DNA of 64,000 bases from Bog-756 sp963730685 (GCA_963730685.1 CAVSSP010000001.1:310001-374000), one strand, 5' to 3'. Counted from the first letter of the stretch, positions 26,438-35,603 are shown. Notes: generated from the letters alone by a model not told the origin. Numbers and translations: made by a program.

Positions 26438-26556
26438 GCGGGTCATCCGCCCCACTGCTCCGGCCATGGCGTCGATGATCAGTGCTCGGGGCGTTCAGCC
26501 GGCGAACACGTCGCCACCTAGTGTGATCGGTGAGCCACATCGGTTGGGAGCAGAAG

Positions 26557-27582
26557 ATGCGAGTCTTGTTCGTCGGTGGCACCGGTCTGATCAGCTCTGC
26601 GTGCTCCGTCGCCGCCGAGCGGGCCGGTCATGAGCTCTGGCTCGTCAACCGGGGTCAGTCGACGCTGCCACCGGCGGTCCCGGAGGATCGGATCATCATC
26701 GCCGACGCCACCGACTCCGCCCCGTTGCGCCAGGCGCTGCACGGCATGGCGTGGGATGTCGTCGTCCAGTGGGTCGGGTTCCGACCGGATCACGTGGCCG
26801 ACGACGTGGAGACGTTCGCCGATGCCGGTCAGTACGTGTACATCTCCTCGGCATCGGTCTACGAGAAGCCACCGTCGAGTTGGCTGATCACCGAGCGGAC
26901 CCCGACGGTCAACCCGTTCTGGGAGTATTCGCAGCTGAAGATCGCCTGCGAGCAGGTGGTCCGTCAGGCGCATGTGGAGTCGGGTTTTCCGATGACGATC
27001 GTCCGGCCTTCGCTCACCTACGGTGACTCGCAGATACCGGTCATCGTCGGTAGCTGGGAGCGACCGTTCACCATCGTGGAGCGGATGCGGCGGGGCGCCA
27101 AGATCCTCGTCCCCGGTGACGGCACCGCCATCTGGACGCTGACGCACAACTCCGACTTCGCCAAGGGCCTCATCGGTCTGTTCGGCCAGCAGCCGGCCAT
27201 CGGCGAGGACTTCCACATCACGTCCGACGAGGCGCTCAGTTGGAACCAGATCTACGGGCTCGTCGGCGAAGCTGCCGGCGTCGAACCCGACATCCTGCAC
27301 ATCCCGAGCGACGCCATCGTCGCCGCCGACCCGGCCGAACTCGGCAGCTTGTGGGGTGACAAGTCGAACAGCTCGGTGTTCGACAACACCAAGCTCCGCT
27401 CGGTGGTGCCGGACTTCGCCGCCACGACCCCCTTCGCCGCCGGCATCCGCGACACGGTCGCCTGGTTCGACGCCGAACCCGGCCGCCAGGTGATCGACGA
27501 CACGGCGAACGCCCTTTGGGACCGGCTGGCGGCGATCTACACCGAAGCACTCCGCCACGCCGCGGTCGCCGGGCCGGGCTGA
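26557..27582 (+). CDS. NAD-dependent epimerase/dehydratase family protein
   Basis: A 341-aa extended-SDR protein. The nucleotide site reads GGTGLIS near the N-terminus; the Ser and Tyr-Lys positions are in YISSASVYEK and the YSQLK motif (YxxxK). VRPSLTYGDSQ and DGTAIWTLTHNSDFAKGLIGL follow the UDP-sugar or mRNA-binding-like branch. ATG 26557 has a GGGAG site at 26547-26551; an upstream in-frame GTG at 26530 is less likely. The substrate is not evident. Confidence 0.88.
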   Translation: MRVLFVGGTGLISSACSVAAERAGHELWLVNRGQSTLPPAVPEDRIIIADATDSAPLRQALHGMAWDVVVQWVGFRPDHVADDVETFADAGQYVYISSASVYEKPPSSWLITERTPTVNPFWEYSQLKIACEQVVRQAHVESGFPMTIVRPSLTYGDSQIPVIVGSWERPFTIVERMRRGAKILVPGDGTAIWTLTHNSDFAKGLIGLFGQQPAIGEDFHITSDEALSWNQIYGLVGEAAGVEPDILHIPSDAIVAADPAELGSLWGDKSNSSVFDNTKLRSVVPDFAATTPFAAGIRDTVAWFDAEPGRQVIDDTANALWDRLAAIYTEALRHAAVAGPG

Positions 27583-27620
27583 GCTGGGTGCCCGCCATGC
27601 CTTACGGCCCCACACCCGCT

Positions 27621-27713
27621 GAGGGAGTGGCGTGTGAGGTTGTGGGATTCGAAACGACGGAGGCGTGTCGATCCAGCTCGAAGCGGCGGTTCGGCCAGTC
27701 TGATTCGTCCGCT
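27621..27713 (-). other. degenerate tRNA-Ser-like remnant (possible att end)
   Basis: Blocks of the intact tRNA-Ser gene (35519-35603) recur here in the same order and orientation: GAGGGAGTGG (27621-27630), then GTGGGATTCGAA and ACGGAGGC (27642-27664), then GTCCGCT (27707-27713). Spacing differs by several bases, so it cannot be a working tRNA. It lies on the far side of the efflux genes, where a duplicated attachment site would be expected. Tentative. Confidence 0.35.
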
Positions 27714-27752
27714 GAGGGTCGCGCTCTCACGATCGCTGAGCGACGTCAGCTC

Positions 27753-28103
27753 TCACTTGGCCGGTCTCGGAAGCCGAGCGGCCAACCCTTCCAGGAGGAG
27801 CGCAAGCCCTTGCCCGAACTCCTGGTCAGGTGTAACCGAAGCGGCGGCCCGAGCTGTCTCTACGATCAGCGGGTACTCGCCCGATGACAGTGCCGCGAGG
27901 ACTCCCGAACCGGCTCCGTCCAGCGGCGCGAGAAACTCGCCCTGCAGGGCACCAACCACGTAAGCCTGAAGACAACGGACGGCGACTACCCGCTGTTTGG
28001 CCGTGAATCCCGCTCGAGTCGAGCGCGCCGAGCAGAGCCTCGAGCCATTGCCAGGCGCTGGAGGAGTGCTGGAAATGGACGAGGAGCAATGGAATGGCTG
28101 CAT
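27753..28103 (-). pseudogene. broken C-terminal copy of the tetR at 31938-32570
   Basis: The product fragment (ALQGEFLAPLDGAGSGVLAALSSGEYPLIVE and TPDQEFGQGLALLLEGLAARLP) matches the C-terminal half of the intact TetR encoded at 31938-32570. The DNA of the two stretches is also clearly alike. Here the DNA-binding half is missing. One extra base near 28018 splits the remaining homology between frames (HFQHSSSAWQWLEALLGAL in one, RAGFTAKQRV in the other). It lies upstream of and opposite to the MFS pumps, as a former regulator would. Confidence 0.8.
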
Positions 28104-28558
28104 CGGTTGATCGACGTTCTTGCCGGGTGATGCTGTGCCGTGCTGGTCAGCCGAGGTTCAGCGACCGATCGAGGAGGGGCTGGATAGGTTCGGCCAGTTC
28201 CTCGCCGAGTGGGAAGCCGAGGAAGTGCAGATGCCGAGCTCGATGCTCCAGAAACTGGATGCGTCGGAGGCCATCGTTGCGGCTCGAATCCAGTATGCGC
28301 CCGGTCGTCGACGGGCTAGTTGACCCTGGGAAGTGCGCCAACGACTTGGGTGTACGGTTTGTGGTGACACGACGGGTAGTCCCGTAGCCGTGTTGGGTTC
28401 TGCTTTGACCACTGGCAGCCTCCGGGAGCGTTGCTCCGGACCTTGGTAGCGCTGGCTTGGCAGATTGATCCACGAGACGCCTGGTTCGGGCAGGACGACC
28501 GTTACGGTCTTGTCGCCCCGTAAGGGCTCGACGCCTCTGCAACGCGAGGAGTCGCGGC
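28104..28558. other. gene-poor stretch before the MFS pair
   Basis: About 450 bp without a convincing gene. A 67-codon frame (28120-28323, + strand, TTG start) encodes a Glu/Leu-rich peptide, but lacks a ribosome site and a family match. The promoter for the MFS pair must lie here, but no clear -35/-10 pair stands out. The rest may be remains of older insertions. Confidence 0.5.
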
Positions 28559-30130
28559 GTGACGACAGTGCTCGACAAGCCCCATTCAGCCACCGAGGCG
28601 TCTGTGAATCGACGGTGGTGGGCACTCGGCGCCCTGGGCCTCGCCGTGGTGGCCGTGGGTGTGGACGGCACGGTCCTGAGCGTGGCCCTGCCCACGCTGT
28701 CAAAGGTGCTGCACGCATCCGAGTCCGACCTGCAGTGGTTCTCATCGGGATACTTCCTCGTCCTGGCCGCAGCGATGCTCCCGGCCGGCCTTCTGGGCGA
28801 TCGTTTCGGTCGCAAGCGAGTCCTTGTCGCCTCATTGCTCCTCTTCGGGATCGGATCCGCTGGATGTGCCTACTCGACCTCGGTGGGTGAGTTCATGGTC
28901 GCCCGGGTGGTCATCGGGCTCGCCGGGGCCGGATTGATCGTCATGGCCTTCTCTGTGCTCACGATCCTGTTCAATAAAGAGGAACGGCCAAAAGCAGTGG
29001 GGGTGATGGCGGGGGCCACCTTTGTCGCGTTTCCGATCGGCCCCATCCTCGGTGGGTGGCTACTAAGCAACTTCTGGTGGGGTTGGGTGTTCCTGATCAA
29101 CGTGCCGGTCGTCGTGATCGCCCTCATCGCCGTGGTCACCCTGGTGCCAGAGTCCCGAGCCTCGGAGCGACCCGGGCTCGATGCGGTCGGGGTGGCGTCC
29201 TCAGCCACTGGATTGGTGATCTTGACCTACGGACTGATTAAGGCCGGCCAGGACGGCTGGAGCAACGCCTACGCCCTGGCCATGATGGTCGGTGGCGTGG
29301 CGTTGCTGATCGGGTTCTTTGGCTGGGAGCGCTGGCTGAGCCGCCGTCCGGGTGGCCAGCCCCTGCTCGACCTGTCCCTGTTCTCCTCGGCCTCGTTCAC
29401 CTGGGGGGTAATCCTGGCCATGCTCCCGATCCTGGCCATGCTCGGCATCCTGTTCACCATGCCGCAGTACTTCCAGGGCGTCCTCGGGACCGATGCCATG
29501 GGGTCGGGTCTGAGGCTCCTGCCCCTCGTCGCAGGGCTGATGCTCGGAGCAATCCCCGCGGCCCAAGTCGTCCGGCTGGTCGGCGCCAAGGTCGCTGTGG
29601 CAGGCGGCTTCCTCCTGCTCGCGGTCGGACTGTTCATCGGATCCACGATGAGCGTGAGCTCGAGTGGTCTCTTTGTGGCGTTGTGGATGTCAGTTGCCGG
29701 ACTCGGGACAGGACTCGCCATGGCCACCGCCATGTCCGCCGCGCTGGTCGAACTGTCGGAGGAGAAGAGTGGGGTCGGCTCGGGGGTCATGCAGGCGGTT
29801 AACAAGACCGGAGCTCCCCTCGGCATCGCCATCCTCGGCAGTGTGCTCAGTGCCGGCTATCTCGCACGGCTCGATCTCGTGGGTCTCCCCAAGGCGGCCG
29901 CGGCGGCCGCACGCCAGAGCGTGTTCGGCGGTGTGGCGGCCGCCCACCAGCTCCATTCGCCAGCTCTCCTTGCGGTGGTGCAGCGAGCCTTTGTGCACGG
30001 GATGGATCTGGCACTCCTAGTCTCTGCTGGGATCGCCGTCGCCGGCATGGTCCTCACTGTTCTCTTCCTGCCCAGGTCGAACGCCTCGATGGAAGGTGGA
30101 CCCCAGGGCAGGTACATGACGACCCGATGA
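28559..30130 (+). CDS. DHA2-family MFS drug/H+ antiporter
   Basis: A 523-aa, about 14-helix MFS transporter. The DHA2 signature is clear: VDGTVLSVALPTLSKVL in helix 1, the loop 2-3 motif GLLGDRFGRKRVL, and FPIGPILGGWLL in helix 5 (motif C). It starts at GTG 28559, preceded by GAGGAG at 28545-28550. It overlaps the next MFS gene by 4 bp (ATGA), so the two pumps are translated together and could act as a pair. Substrates are unknown; the family exports drugs and cations with proton exchange. Confidence 0.92.
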   Translation: MTTVLDKPHSATEASVNRRWWALGALGLAVVAVGVDGTVLSVALPTLSKVLHASESDLQWFSSGYFLVLAAAMLPAGLLGDRFGRKRVLVASLLLFGIGSAGCAYSTSVGEFMVARVVIGLAGAGLIVMAFSVLTILFNKEERPKAVGVMAGATFVAFPIGPILGGWLLSNFWWGWVFLINVPVVVIALIAVVTLVPESRASERPGLDAVGVASSATGLVILTYGLIKAGQDGWSNAYALAMMVGGVALLIGFFGWERWLSRRPGGQPLLDLSLFSSASFTWGVILAMLPILAMLGILFTMPQYFQGVLGTDAMGSGLRLLPLVAGLMLGAIPAAQVVRLVGAKVAVAGGFLLLAVGLFIGSTMSVSSSGLFVALWMSVAGLGTGLAMATAMSAALVELSEEKSGVGSGVMQAVNKTGAPLGIAILGSVLSAGYLARLDLVGLPKAAAAAARQSVFGGVAAAHQLHSPALLAVVQRAFVHGMDLALLVSAGIAVAGMVLTVLFLPRSNASMEGGPQGRYMTTR

Positions 30131-31734
30131 AAGGGCCTATACGGCCAAAGTGGGTCCTGGCGGTGGTGTGCATCTCGGCGCTCATCGTCAACTTGGACAA
30201 CACCATTCTCAACGTGGCGCTACCGACCTTGGTCCGTAAGCTGGATGCGACCTCGAGCGACCTGCAATGGATCGTCGATTCCTACGCCATGGTCTTCGCC
30301 GGCTTGCTGCTTGTCGGTGGCAGCCTGGCTGATCGGTTCGGACGCAAGCGCCTCTTCCTCGTGGGTCTCGCCCTCTTCGGCGCGGGGTCTATCGGCGCCG
30401 CGCTGTCCGGCTCCGTGGGGATGTTGATCGGATGGCGGGCCGTCATGGGGGCAGGCGCGGCGATGACTATTCCTTCATCGCTGTCGATCCTCAACGACGT
30501 CTTCCGCGAGCCGACTGCGCGGGCCCGGGCCATCGGCGCCTGGGGTGGGACCATCGGCCTCGGTATCGCGATCGGCCCGATCGCTGGCGGCGCGCTGCTG
30601 GCGAACTTCTGGTGGGGCTCGATCTTTCTGGTCAATGTCCCCATCGTCGTCGCCGGATTTGTGGCCGCACTGGTGTTCGTGCCCGACTCGAAGAACCCGT
30701 CGGCCGCCGCAGCCGACACGGTCGGAGCAGCCCTGTCGATTGCCGGGCTGGGGCTGATGCTGTGGGCGATCATCGAAGCTCCGACCAAGGGCTGGACGTC
30801 ACCAGAAGTGCTTGGTATGGGAATCGCCAGCCTCGCGGTGCTCGGCACGTTCGTCGGCTGGGAAGCTCGTAGTGACCACCCGATGCTCAACCTCGACTTC
30901 TTCTCCGACCGTCGCTTTTCCATTGCCGCCGCAGCCGAGTTGCTCGGAACCTTCGGCCTACTGGGAGCGTTGTTCCTGCTCACCCAGTTCCTGCAGTTCG
31001 TTCTCGGTCTGTCGCCCCTGCAAGCCGGCCTCCGCATCTTGCCGATGGCCGGTGTGCTGGTCGTGAGTGCCGCTGCCCCTCCGTTACTTGCGCGCATCAT
31101 CGGGGTGAAACTCACCGTTGCGGCCGGCCTGGCTGCCATTGCCGGTGCCCTGTGGCAGATCTCGGCTGCGTCCACGCCGGCCACCACGTACGGCGATTTC
31201 CTTCCTGGGCTTCTGCTCGTCGGCCTGGGTGCCGGCCTGCTGATCCCCACGGCGACCAACTCCGTGGTTGGTTCGGTCCCCCAAGGCGACTCCGGGATCG
31301 GATCGGCCGCCAATGCCGTGGCGCTCCAAGTGGGTGGCGCCCTCGGTGTGGCGGTTATCGGAAGCCTGCTTTCCAGCCGCTATCAGGATCACATGGCCTC
31401 TGCACTCGCCGGCCACCACGTGCCGGTGGCCGCCGCACACGACATCGTCGGCTCGATCGGCGGAGCGCTCGCCGTTGCGGCAAGCATCGGGGGAGCCACC
31501 GGGGACGCACTGGCGCAGGCGGCACGCGCCGCCTTCATGAGTGGGACCCGTCAGGCGCTGGGAGTGGCGGCGCTTGTGGCGGCCGGGGGTGCACTCCTCG
31601 TGCTAGCCCGTCTACCGTCACGGGCAGCCAAGCAGGCGAGCGATGTCCAGGAGTCGAAAACGGGGGTCCAGATAGATCCGCCACCGGCGACTTCCGCAGG
31701 TGACCCGTCCGCAAGCGTTGATGTGCCCACATGA
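30127..31734 (+). CDS. second DHA2-family MFS antiporter
   Basis: A 535-aa, about 14-helix MFS transporter. Motifs: NLDNTILNVALPTLVRKL, GSLADRFGRKRLFL, GIAIGPIAGGALLA. It starts at ATG 30127, overlapping the first pump gene. The C-terminal 40 residues are a polar tail. Close similarity in order and motif with the upstream pump suggests tandem duplication followed by divergence. GC content appears lower than in flanking housekeeping genes, in line with acquisition. Confidence 0.92.
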   Translation: MKGPIRPKWVLAVVCISALIVNLDNTILNVALPTLVRKLDATSSDLQWIVDSYAMVFAGLLLVGGSLADRFGRKRLFLVGLALFGAGSIGAALSGSVGMLIGWRAVMGAGAAMTIPSSLSILNDVFREPTARARAIGAWGGTIGLGIAIGPIAGGALLANFWWGSIFLVNVPIVVAGFVAALVFVPDSKNPSAAAADTVGAALSIAGLGLMLWAIIEAPTKGWTSPEVLGMGIASLAVLGTFVGWEARSDHPMLNLDFFSDRRFSIAAAAELLGTFGLLGALFLLTQFLQFVLGLSPLQAGLRILPMAGVLVVSAAAPPLLARIIGVKLTVAAGLAAIAGALWQISAASTPATTYGDFLPGLLLVGLGAGLLIPTATNSVVGSVPQGDSGIGSAANAVALQVGGALGVAVIGSLLSSRYQDHMASALAGHHVPVAAAHDIVGSIGGALAVAASIGGATGDALAQAARAAFMSGTRQALGVAALVAAGGALLVLARLPSRAAKQASDVQESKTGVQIDPPPATSAGDPSASVDVPT

Positions 31735-31740
31735 CACTGA

Positions 31741-31772
31741 ACCAGTGAACCAGTGAACCAGTGAACCAGTGA
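31741..31772. repeat. 8-bp tandem repeat, four copies
   Basis: ACCAGTGA is repeated four times without change, starting 6 bp after the MFS stop codon. It encodes nothing obvious. Short perfect tandem units like this vary in copy number. It may also affect the end of the MFS transcript. Confidence 0.85.
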
Positions 31773-31937
31773 TCTAGGGGCCTGACTACCGACTCGCTCC
31801 GCTGAGCTATGAGCTCATGGCACGGAATGGTGAGGTCGCCGTCACGTATGTCCGGGCCGAGCGCAGCTCGTGGCGCCCGAGAATCGAATGGTTCAGTTGC
31901 CGGTCCGGTCCACGCCCTGACGGCGTGATGGTGGTTC

Positions 31938-32570
31938 TCATTTCGCCGCTTTGGGAAGACTTGCGGCCAGACCTTCCAGGAGGAGCGCAAGCCCTTGTCC
32001 GAACTCCTGATCGGGCGTTACCGAAGCGGCGGCTTGGGCAGTCTCCACGATCAACGGGTACTCACCGGAAGACAACGCCGCGAGCGCTCCGGATCCCGGT
32101 CCGTCAAGTGGTGCGAGAAACTCGCCCTGCAATGCACCGACCACGTATGCCTGAAGGCAACGGACCGCGATCACCCGCTGCTGGGCAGTGAATCCCGCTC
32201 GAGTGAGCGCCCTGAGCAGTGCCTCGAGCCATCGCCAGGCGTTGGGGGAGTGCTGAAAGTGGACGAGGAGCAGCGGGATGGCTGCAGAGTGATCTGCGAC
32301 AGCTACGCGCAAGGACTCGGAGAGCTCTCTCACCTGCTGTTTCCAACCCGCGCGCGGTGAGACGCTCGCGTCGACTGAGAGGCAGATGTGGTCGACGACC
32401 AGACGTTCAACCTCCTCGCGGCCGGAGACGTAGCGATAAAGCGACATCGCCCCCACATCGAGGTGCCTGGCGATTGTCCGCATGGACAGAGCATCGAGAC
32501 CTTCGCGGTCAACAACTCCGAGAGCTGCCTCTGCGATGGATGTGTGATCGAGTGAGCGTGGACGCGGCAT
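31938..32570 (-). CDS. TetR-family regulator (TetR_C_1 type)
   Basis: A 210-aa repressor of the tetracycline-repressor-like branch: HTH region HTSIAEAALGVVDREGLDALSMRTIARHLDVGAMSLYRYV, then the C-terminal helical domain with HFQHSPNAWRWLEALL. ATG 32570 is the start. It is divergent from the membrane protein and MMPL genes, with a perfect palindrome (32603-32617) between them. It most likely represses those genes. A broken copy is found at 27753-28103. Confidence 0.92.
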   Translation of the reverse strand: MPRPRSLDHTSIAEAALGVVDREGLDALSMRTIARHLDVGAMSLYRYVSGREEVERLVVDHICLSVDASVSPRAGWKQQVRELSESLRVAVADHSAAIPLLLVHFQHSPNAWRWLEALLRALTRAGFTAQQRVIAVRCLQAYVVGALQGEFLAPLDGPGSGALAALSSGEYPLIVETAQAAASVTPDQEFGQGLALLLEGLAASLPKAAK

Positions 32571-32602
32571 TTGCTCAACAGCGTAGCTTCTGTTACTTTT
32601 AG

Positions 32603-32617
32603 GCGTACGACGTACGC
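32603..32617. promoter_or_regulatory. perfect palindromic operator in tetR/membrane-gene gap
   Basis: GCGTACG-A-CGTACGC is a perfect 7-bp dyad around a single base, in the 63-bp gap between the TetR start (32570) and the ATG at 32634. Symmetry, length and position fit a TetR operator controlling both directions. Confidence 0.65.
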
Positions 32618-32633
32618 AATCGAGAGCCGACCA

Positions 32634-33059
32634 ATGACAAACCGAATGGAACGGGCAGATTTCAAGTCGATGACACGGGGGCTTGTCTTGGGACTCGTGG
32701 TCGTGATCGCCCTCGTTGCCTATGACATCACTATTCCCAAGGGGCGATCATCGTCGAAGAATTGGCACTTCGTACTGACGCATCCGACGATTCTCCTTCA
32801 CATCCTCATGGCGACCGTCGTCGTCATCGCCGCAATTGCGCTCCTTGTGAAGTCTGTCCGCAGTCACAACCGCACCTGGATCGTGTTGTCTGCGCTGGGT
32901 GCAGTATTCGTCCTGCTCGCCTTCGCCATGGGCGAGATGTATGTCACCAGCTTGAGCAACTCGGCATTGAGCAACATGGGCCTCGCCTGGTTCGGAGCGA
33001 TCGCTACGTACGGCGTCGGTTGGTATCTGAGCCGCACGACGGTGCACCATGCAGCGTAG
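32634..33059 (+). CDS. small four-helix membrane protein
   Basis: A 141-aa hydrophobic protein with about four helices (LVLGLVVVIALVAY, ILLHILMATVVVIAAIALL, TWIVLSALGAVFVLLAFAMG, MGLAWFGAIATYGVGWYL) and short polar loops. ATG 32634 (MTNRMER) is the start; an earlier frame start would lie inside the operator. It is divergent from tetR and 103 bp before the MMPL gene, so it probably belongs to the same efflux unit. No named family is recognised. Confidence 0.7.
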   Translation: MTNRMERADFKSMTRGLVLGLVVVIALVAYDITIPKGRSSSKNWHFVLTHPTILLHILMATVVVIAAIALLVKSVRSHNRTWIVLSALGAVFVLLAFAMGEMYVTSLSNSALSNMGLAWFGAIATYGVGWYLSRTTVHHAA

Positions 33060-33162
33060 GAGGGGCAACCCCCGGAGATGATATGGACCACGCGCAGTAA
33101 AGCCCATTCGGCGGACTCGACGATCGATTGCCGCGGCGGATTGATGGCGAACGCGGGTTCCA

Positions 33163-35517
33163 GTGGATCGCTTCTTTGACGCCCTGGGCCACAGCGTGGT
33201 CCGGCTGCGATGGTTGATCGTGATCATCTGGATTGTGGGAACGATCGTGTCTCTCCGTGCACTCCCGTCGCTGGCGAGCCAGGAAAACAACAACAATGCG
33301 ACCTTCTTGCCGGCTGCTGCTCCCAGCAATCAGGCGGCACTCCTGGCCCGACCGCTGGTCGGCTCTTCAACGCAGATCCAGATTCCTGTCGCGGCGGTCA
33401 CGTCGAAGCCTGTGCTTGGCGCTGCGGACCAACGCGCCATCGCCGATCTGCTCAGTCGACTGGGGACGGTGCCGGCAGTGGCGTCCGCCGACTACCTGAG
33501 CACGTCACCCGATGGCAGGGCGGCCGAGCTGCTTGTCATCTCCTCGGTCTCGATCGATGACGAGAGTCGGGACGCGACCCTCGTCAACCAGTTGGACTCG
33601 ACCATTCTCCGGAGTTCCCTTCCTGCTGACCTCAAGGCGCATCTCGCCGGCGAAGTGGCCACGGACGTAGCCAGCCAGGCCAAGTCCGCCAATCAGGGAA
33701 ACGAGATTCAAGACGTTTCGATTTTCTTCATCATCGTGCTGCTCTTGATCATCTTCCGTTCCGTGTTGGCGCCGGTCGTGACCTTGCTCCCCGCTGCTCT
33801 GGTCCTCGTGCTCTCAGGTTCGTTCATCGGTGCCTTAGGCAATGCAGGAGTGCTCCAGGTTTCATTCTTCACCGAGATTCTTCTCATCGTCCTCATCCTC
33901 GGAGCGGGAACCGACTATGGCCTCTTCCTTGTCTTCCGAGTGCGCGAGCAGCTCTTTGCCGGTGCCGAGCCAGAGGACGCAGTGGCCTATGCCGTGCGCC
34001 GAGTGGGCGCTTCGATCACCGGCTCGGCGGCCACGGTCATCGTGGCTCTCTTGACTCTTCTGGCGGCGAGTTTCGGCCTCTATCATGACCTGGGTTTGCC
34101 GCTGGCCATCGGCATCGCCACCATGCTGTTGGCCGGATTGACCCTCCTCCCAGCCCTGCTCGCCATTTTCGGCCGGGCGGTATTCTGGCCGACCAAGACC
34201 CTCCCCCGCGATCATGCGGACGGGGTCTGGGGGAGGGTCGCGGCACGCCTGGTTCGTCGACCGGTGTGGACCCTCACCGTCGGGGTGCTTGTACTCAGTT
34301 TCCTGTCCCTCTTTGCATTGGGCTTCAAGTCGACCGGTTTCGGTGGGGATGTCTCGGCACCGACTGGCAGCAGCGCAGCGCAGGGCAACGCCGCTCTCGC
34401 GAGCTACTTCCCTCAGTCAAATGCGAACCCGACGAATATCGTCATGCACTTTCCGACATCAGTCTGGGAAGACAGCGGGCAGCTGTCGATGGCTGACAAA
34501 GCGCTTCGGGCCAGTCGGGAGTTCTCCGCCATCACCGGACCATTGGACCCCAACGGAACGCCGATGACGTCCGCGGAGCTATCTTCCGTCTACCACCTGG
34601 TGCATCCGTTCGGGTCAGCTCAGGGTCTGGTGACCAAGGCCTTGGTGCCGCCTGCGAGATCGGGTATCTCGGCGGCGGAGTATGACACCTACCTGGCCAC
34701 CGCCCGATACATCAGTGCCGACGGCCACACCGTGGCGTGGGAGGCCGGACTCGCGGCCGGGACCCCGGGGAGCACAGCCGCGATAAACGCCATGCCCGAG
34801 ATCCGCAGGCTGGTATCCCAGGTCGCTCTTGAGGCTGGAGCCAACAGGAGTGGCGTGGCCGGTGAGGGACCGGCCCTTTATGACGTGAGCGCCATTTCTG
34901 ATGCGGACGTAGGCAAGGTCGTGCCCATTGCGATCGTGGCCATCGGTCTTGTGCTGGCGCTGGTGCTCCGTAGTCTCATCGCCCCGATCTATCTGATTTT
35001 GAGCGTGCTTCTCTCCTATCTTGCGTCCCTCGGCATCTCGGTCGTGATCTTCATGAAATTCGGTGGCCAGGGCGGCATTATCTTCCTCCTACCATTCTTG
35101 ATGTTCATCTTCCTCTTGGCCCTTGGTGAGGACTACAACATTCTCGTTATGACTCGCATTCGTGAGGAGGCTGGAAGGAACCCCTTGCGATCGGCAATCG
35201 TGCGGGCGGTGGGGGTCAGCGGACCGACTGTGACCTCGGCCGGACTGGTGCTTGCCGGCAGTTTCGTGGTCCTTGCCGTGGTGGGAGGTTCCGGGCAAGG
35301 CAATGGAGGAGTCCGGGTCATCGGCGTCGGCCTAGCCGTTGGCATCCTGCTCGACACGTTTGTCGTTCGAACTGTGTTGGTTCCCTCTGCAGTAGCGCTG
35401 TTGGGTCGCTGGAATTGGTGGCCGACTCGCGTTGTCAGGTCAGCGGTCCCTGCTGAGAGAAATGCTTCCGATCAGGCTCCTCAGGCCACGGACAACTTTT
35501 CGGGCCAAGCCCACTGA
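33163..35517 (+). CDS. MMPL/RND-family transporter
   Basis: A 784-aa export protein with two repeated MMPL halves. The first helix (LIVIIWIVGTIVSL) is followed by a large extracytoplasmic domain. The helix-4 proton-relay motifs GTDYGLFLVFR and GEDYNILVMTRIRE appear once in each half. Actinobacterial MmpL proteins export lipids, siderophores or drugs using the proton gradient. It starts at GTG 33163 and ends just before tRNA-Ser. Likely under control of the TetR at 31938-32570. Confidence 0.9.
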   Translation: MDRFFDALGHSVVRLRWLIVIIWIVGTIVSLRALPSLASQENNNNATFLPAAAPSNQAALLARPLVGSSTQIQIPVAAVTSKPVLGAADQRAIADLLSRLGTVPAVASADYLSTSPDGRAAELLVISSVSIDDESRDATLVNQLDSTILRSSLPADLKAHLAGEVATDVASQAKSANQGNEIQDVSIFFIIVLLLIIFRSVLAPVVTLLPAALVLVLSGSFIGALGNAGVLQVSFFTEILLIVLILGAGTDYGLFLVFRVREQLFAGAEPEDAVAYAVRRVGASITGSAATVIVALLTLLAASFGLYHDLGLPLAIGIATMLLAGLTLLPALLAIFGRAVFWPTKTLPRDHADGVWGRVAARLVRRPVWTLTVGVLVLSFLSLFALGFKSTGFGGDVSAPTGSSAAQGNAALASYFPQSNANPTNIVMHFPTSVWEDSGQLSMADKALRASREFSAITGPLDPNGTPMTSAELSSVYHLVHPFGSAQGLVTKALVPPARSGISAAEYDTYLATARYISADGHTVAWEAGLAAGTPGSTAAINAMPEIRRLVSQVALEAGANRSGVAGEGPALYDVSAISDADVGKVVPIAIVAIGLVLALVLRSLIAPIYLILSVLLSYLASLGISVVIFMKFGGQGGIIFLLPFLMFIFLLALGEDYNILVMTRIREEAGRNPLRSAIVRAVGVSGPTVTSAGLVLAGSFVVLAVVGGSGQGNGGVRVIGVGLAVGILLDTFVVRTVLVPSAVALLGRWNWWPTRVVRSAVPAERNASDQAPQATDNFSGQAH

Positions 35518-35518
35518 G

Positions 35519-35603
35519 CGGAGGGAGTGGGATTCGAACCCACGGAGGCTTGCACCTCACGGCTTTTCAAGAGCCGCGCATTTGTCCGCTCTGCCATCCC
35601 TCC
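35519..35603 (-). tRNA. tRNA-Ser (anticodon UGA)
   Basis: An 85-base tRNA. The acceptor stem GGAGGGA pairs with TCCCTCC, with G as discriminator. The anticodon loop CTTGAAA gives anticodon TGA, and a long variable arm (GAGG...CCTC) marks the serine class. The T-arm has GGTTCGAATCC. CCA is not encoded. It stands at the edge of the efflux island. Confidence 0.95.

Larger units (their letters stand above)
27621..35603. mobile_element. putative efflux genomic island at tRNA-Ser
   Basis: A block with a broken and an intact tetR, two DHA2 pumps, a small membrane protein and an MMPL pump. It is bounded by an intact tRNA-Ser at one end and a degenerate tRNA-Ser-like stretch at the other, in the same orientation. 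The geometry fits integration at a tRNA 3' end. No integrase or relaxase remains in it, so transfer is inferred from layout and from base composition that looks lower in GC. Confidence 0.35.

Noticed and set aside
28120..28323. 67-codon frame in the gap before the MFS pair
   Set aside because: TTG start, no ribosome site, no family match, in a region with pseudogene remains.
31775..31815. tRNA-like 5' half (D-arm-like AGCTCAGCGGAGC on the reverse strand)
   Set aside because: No anticodon arm, T-arm or matching acceptor strand could be assembled; it may be chance or a small remnant.
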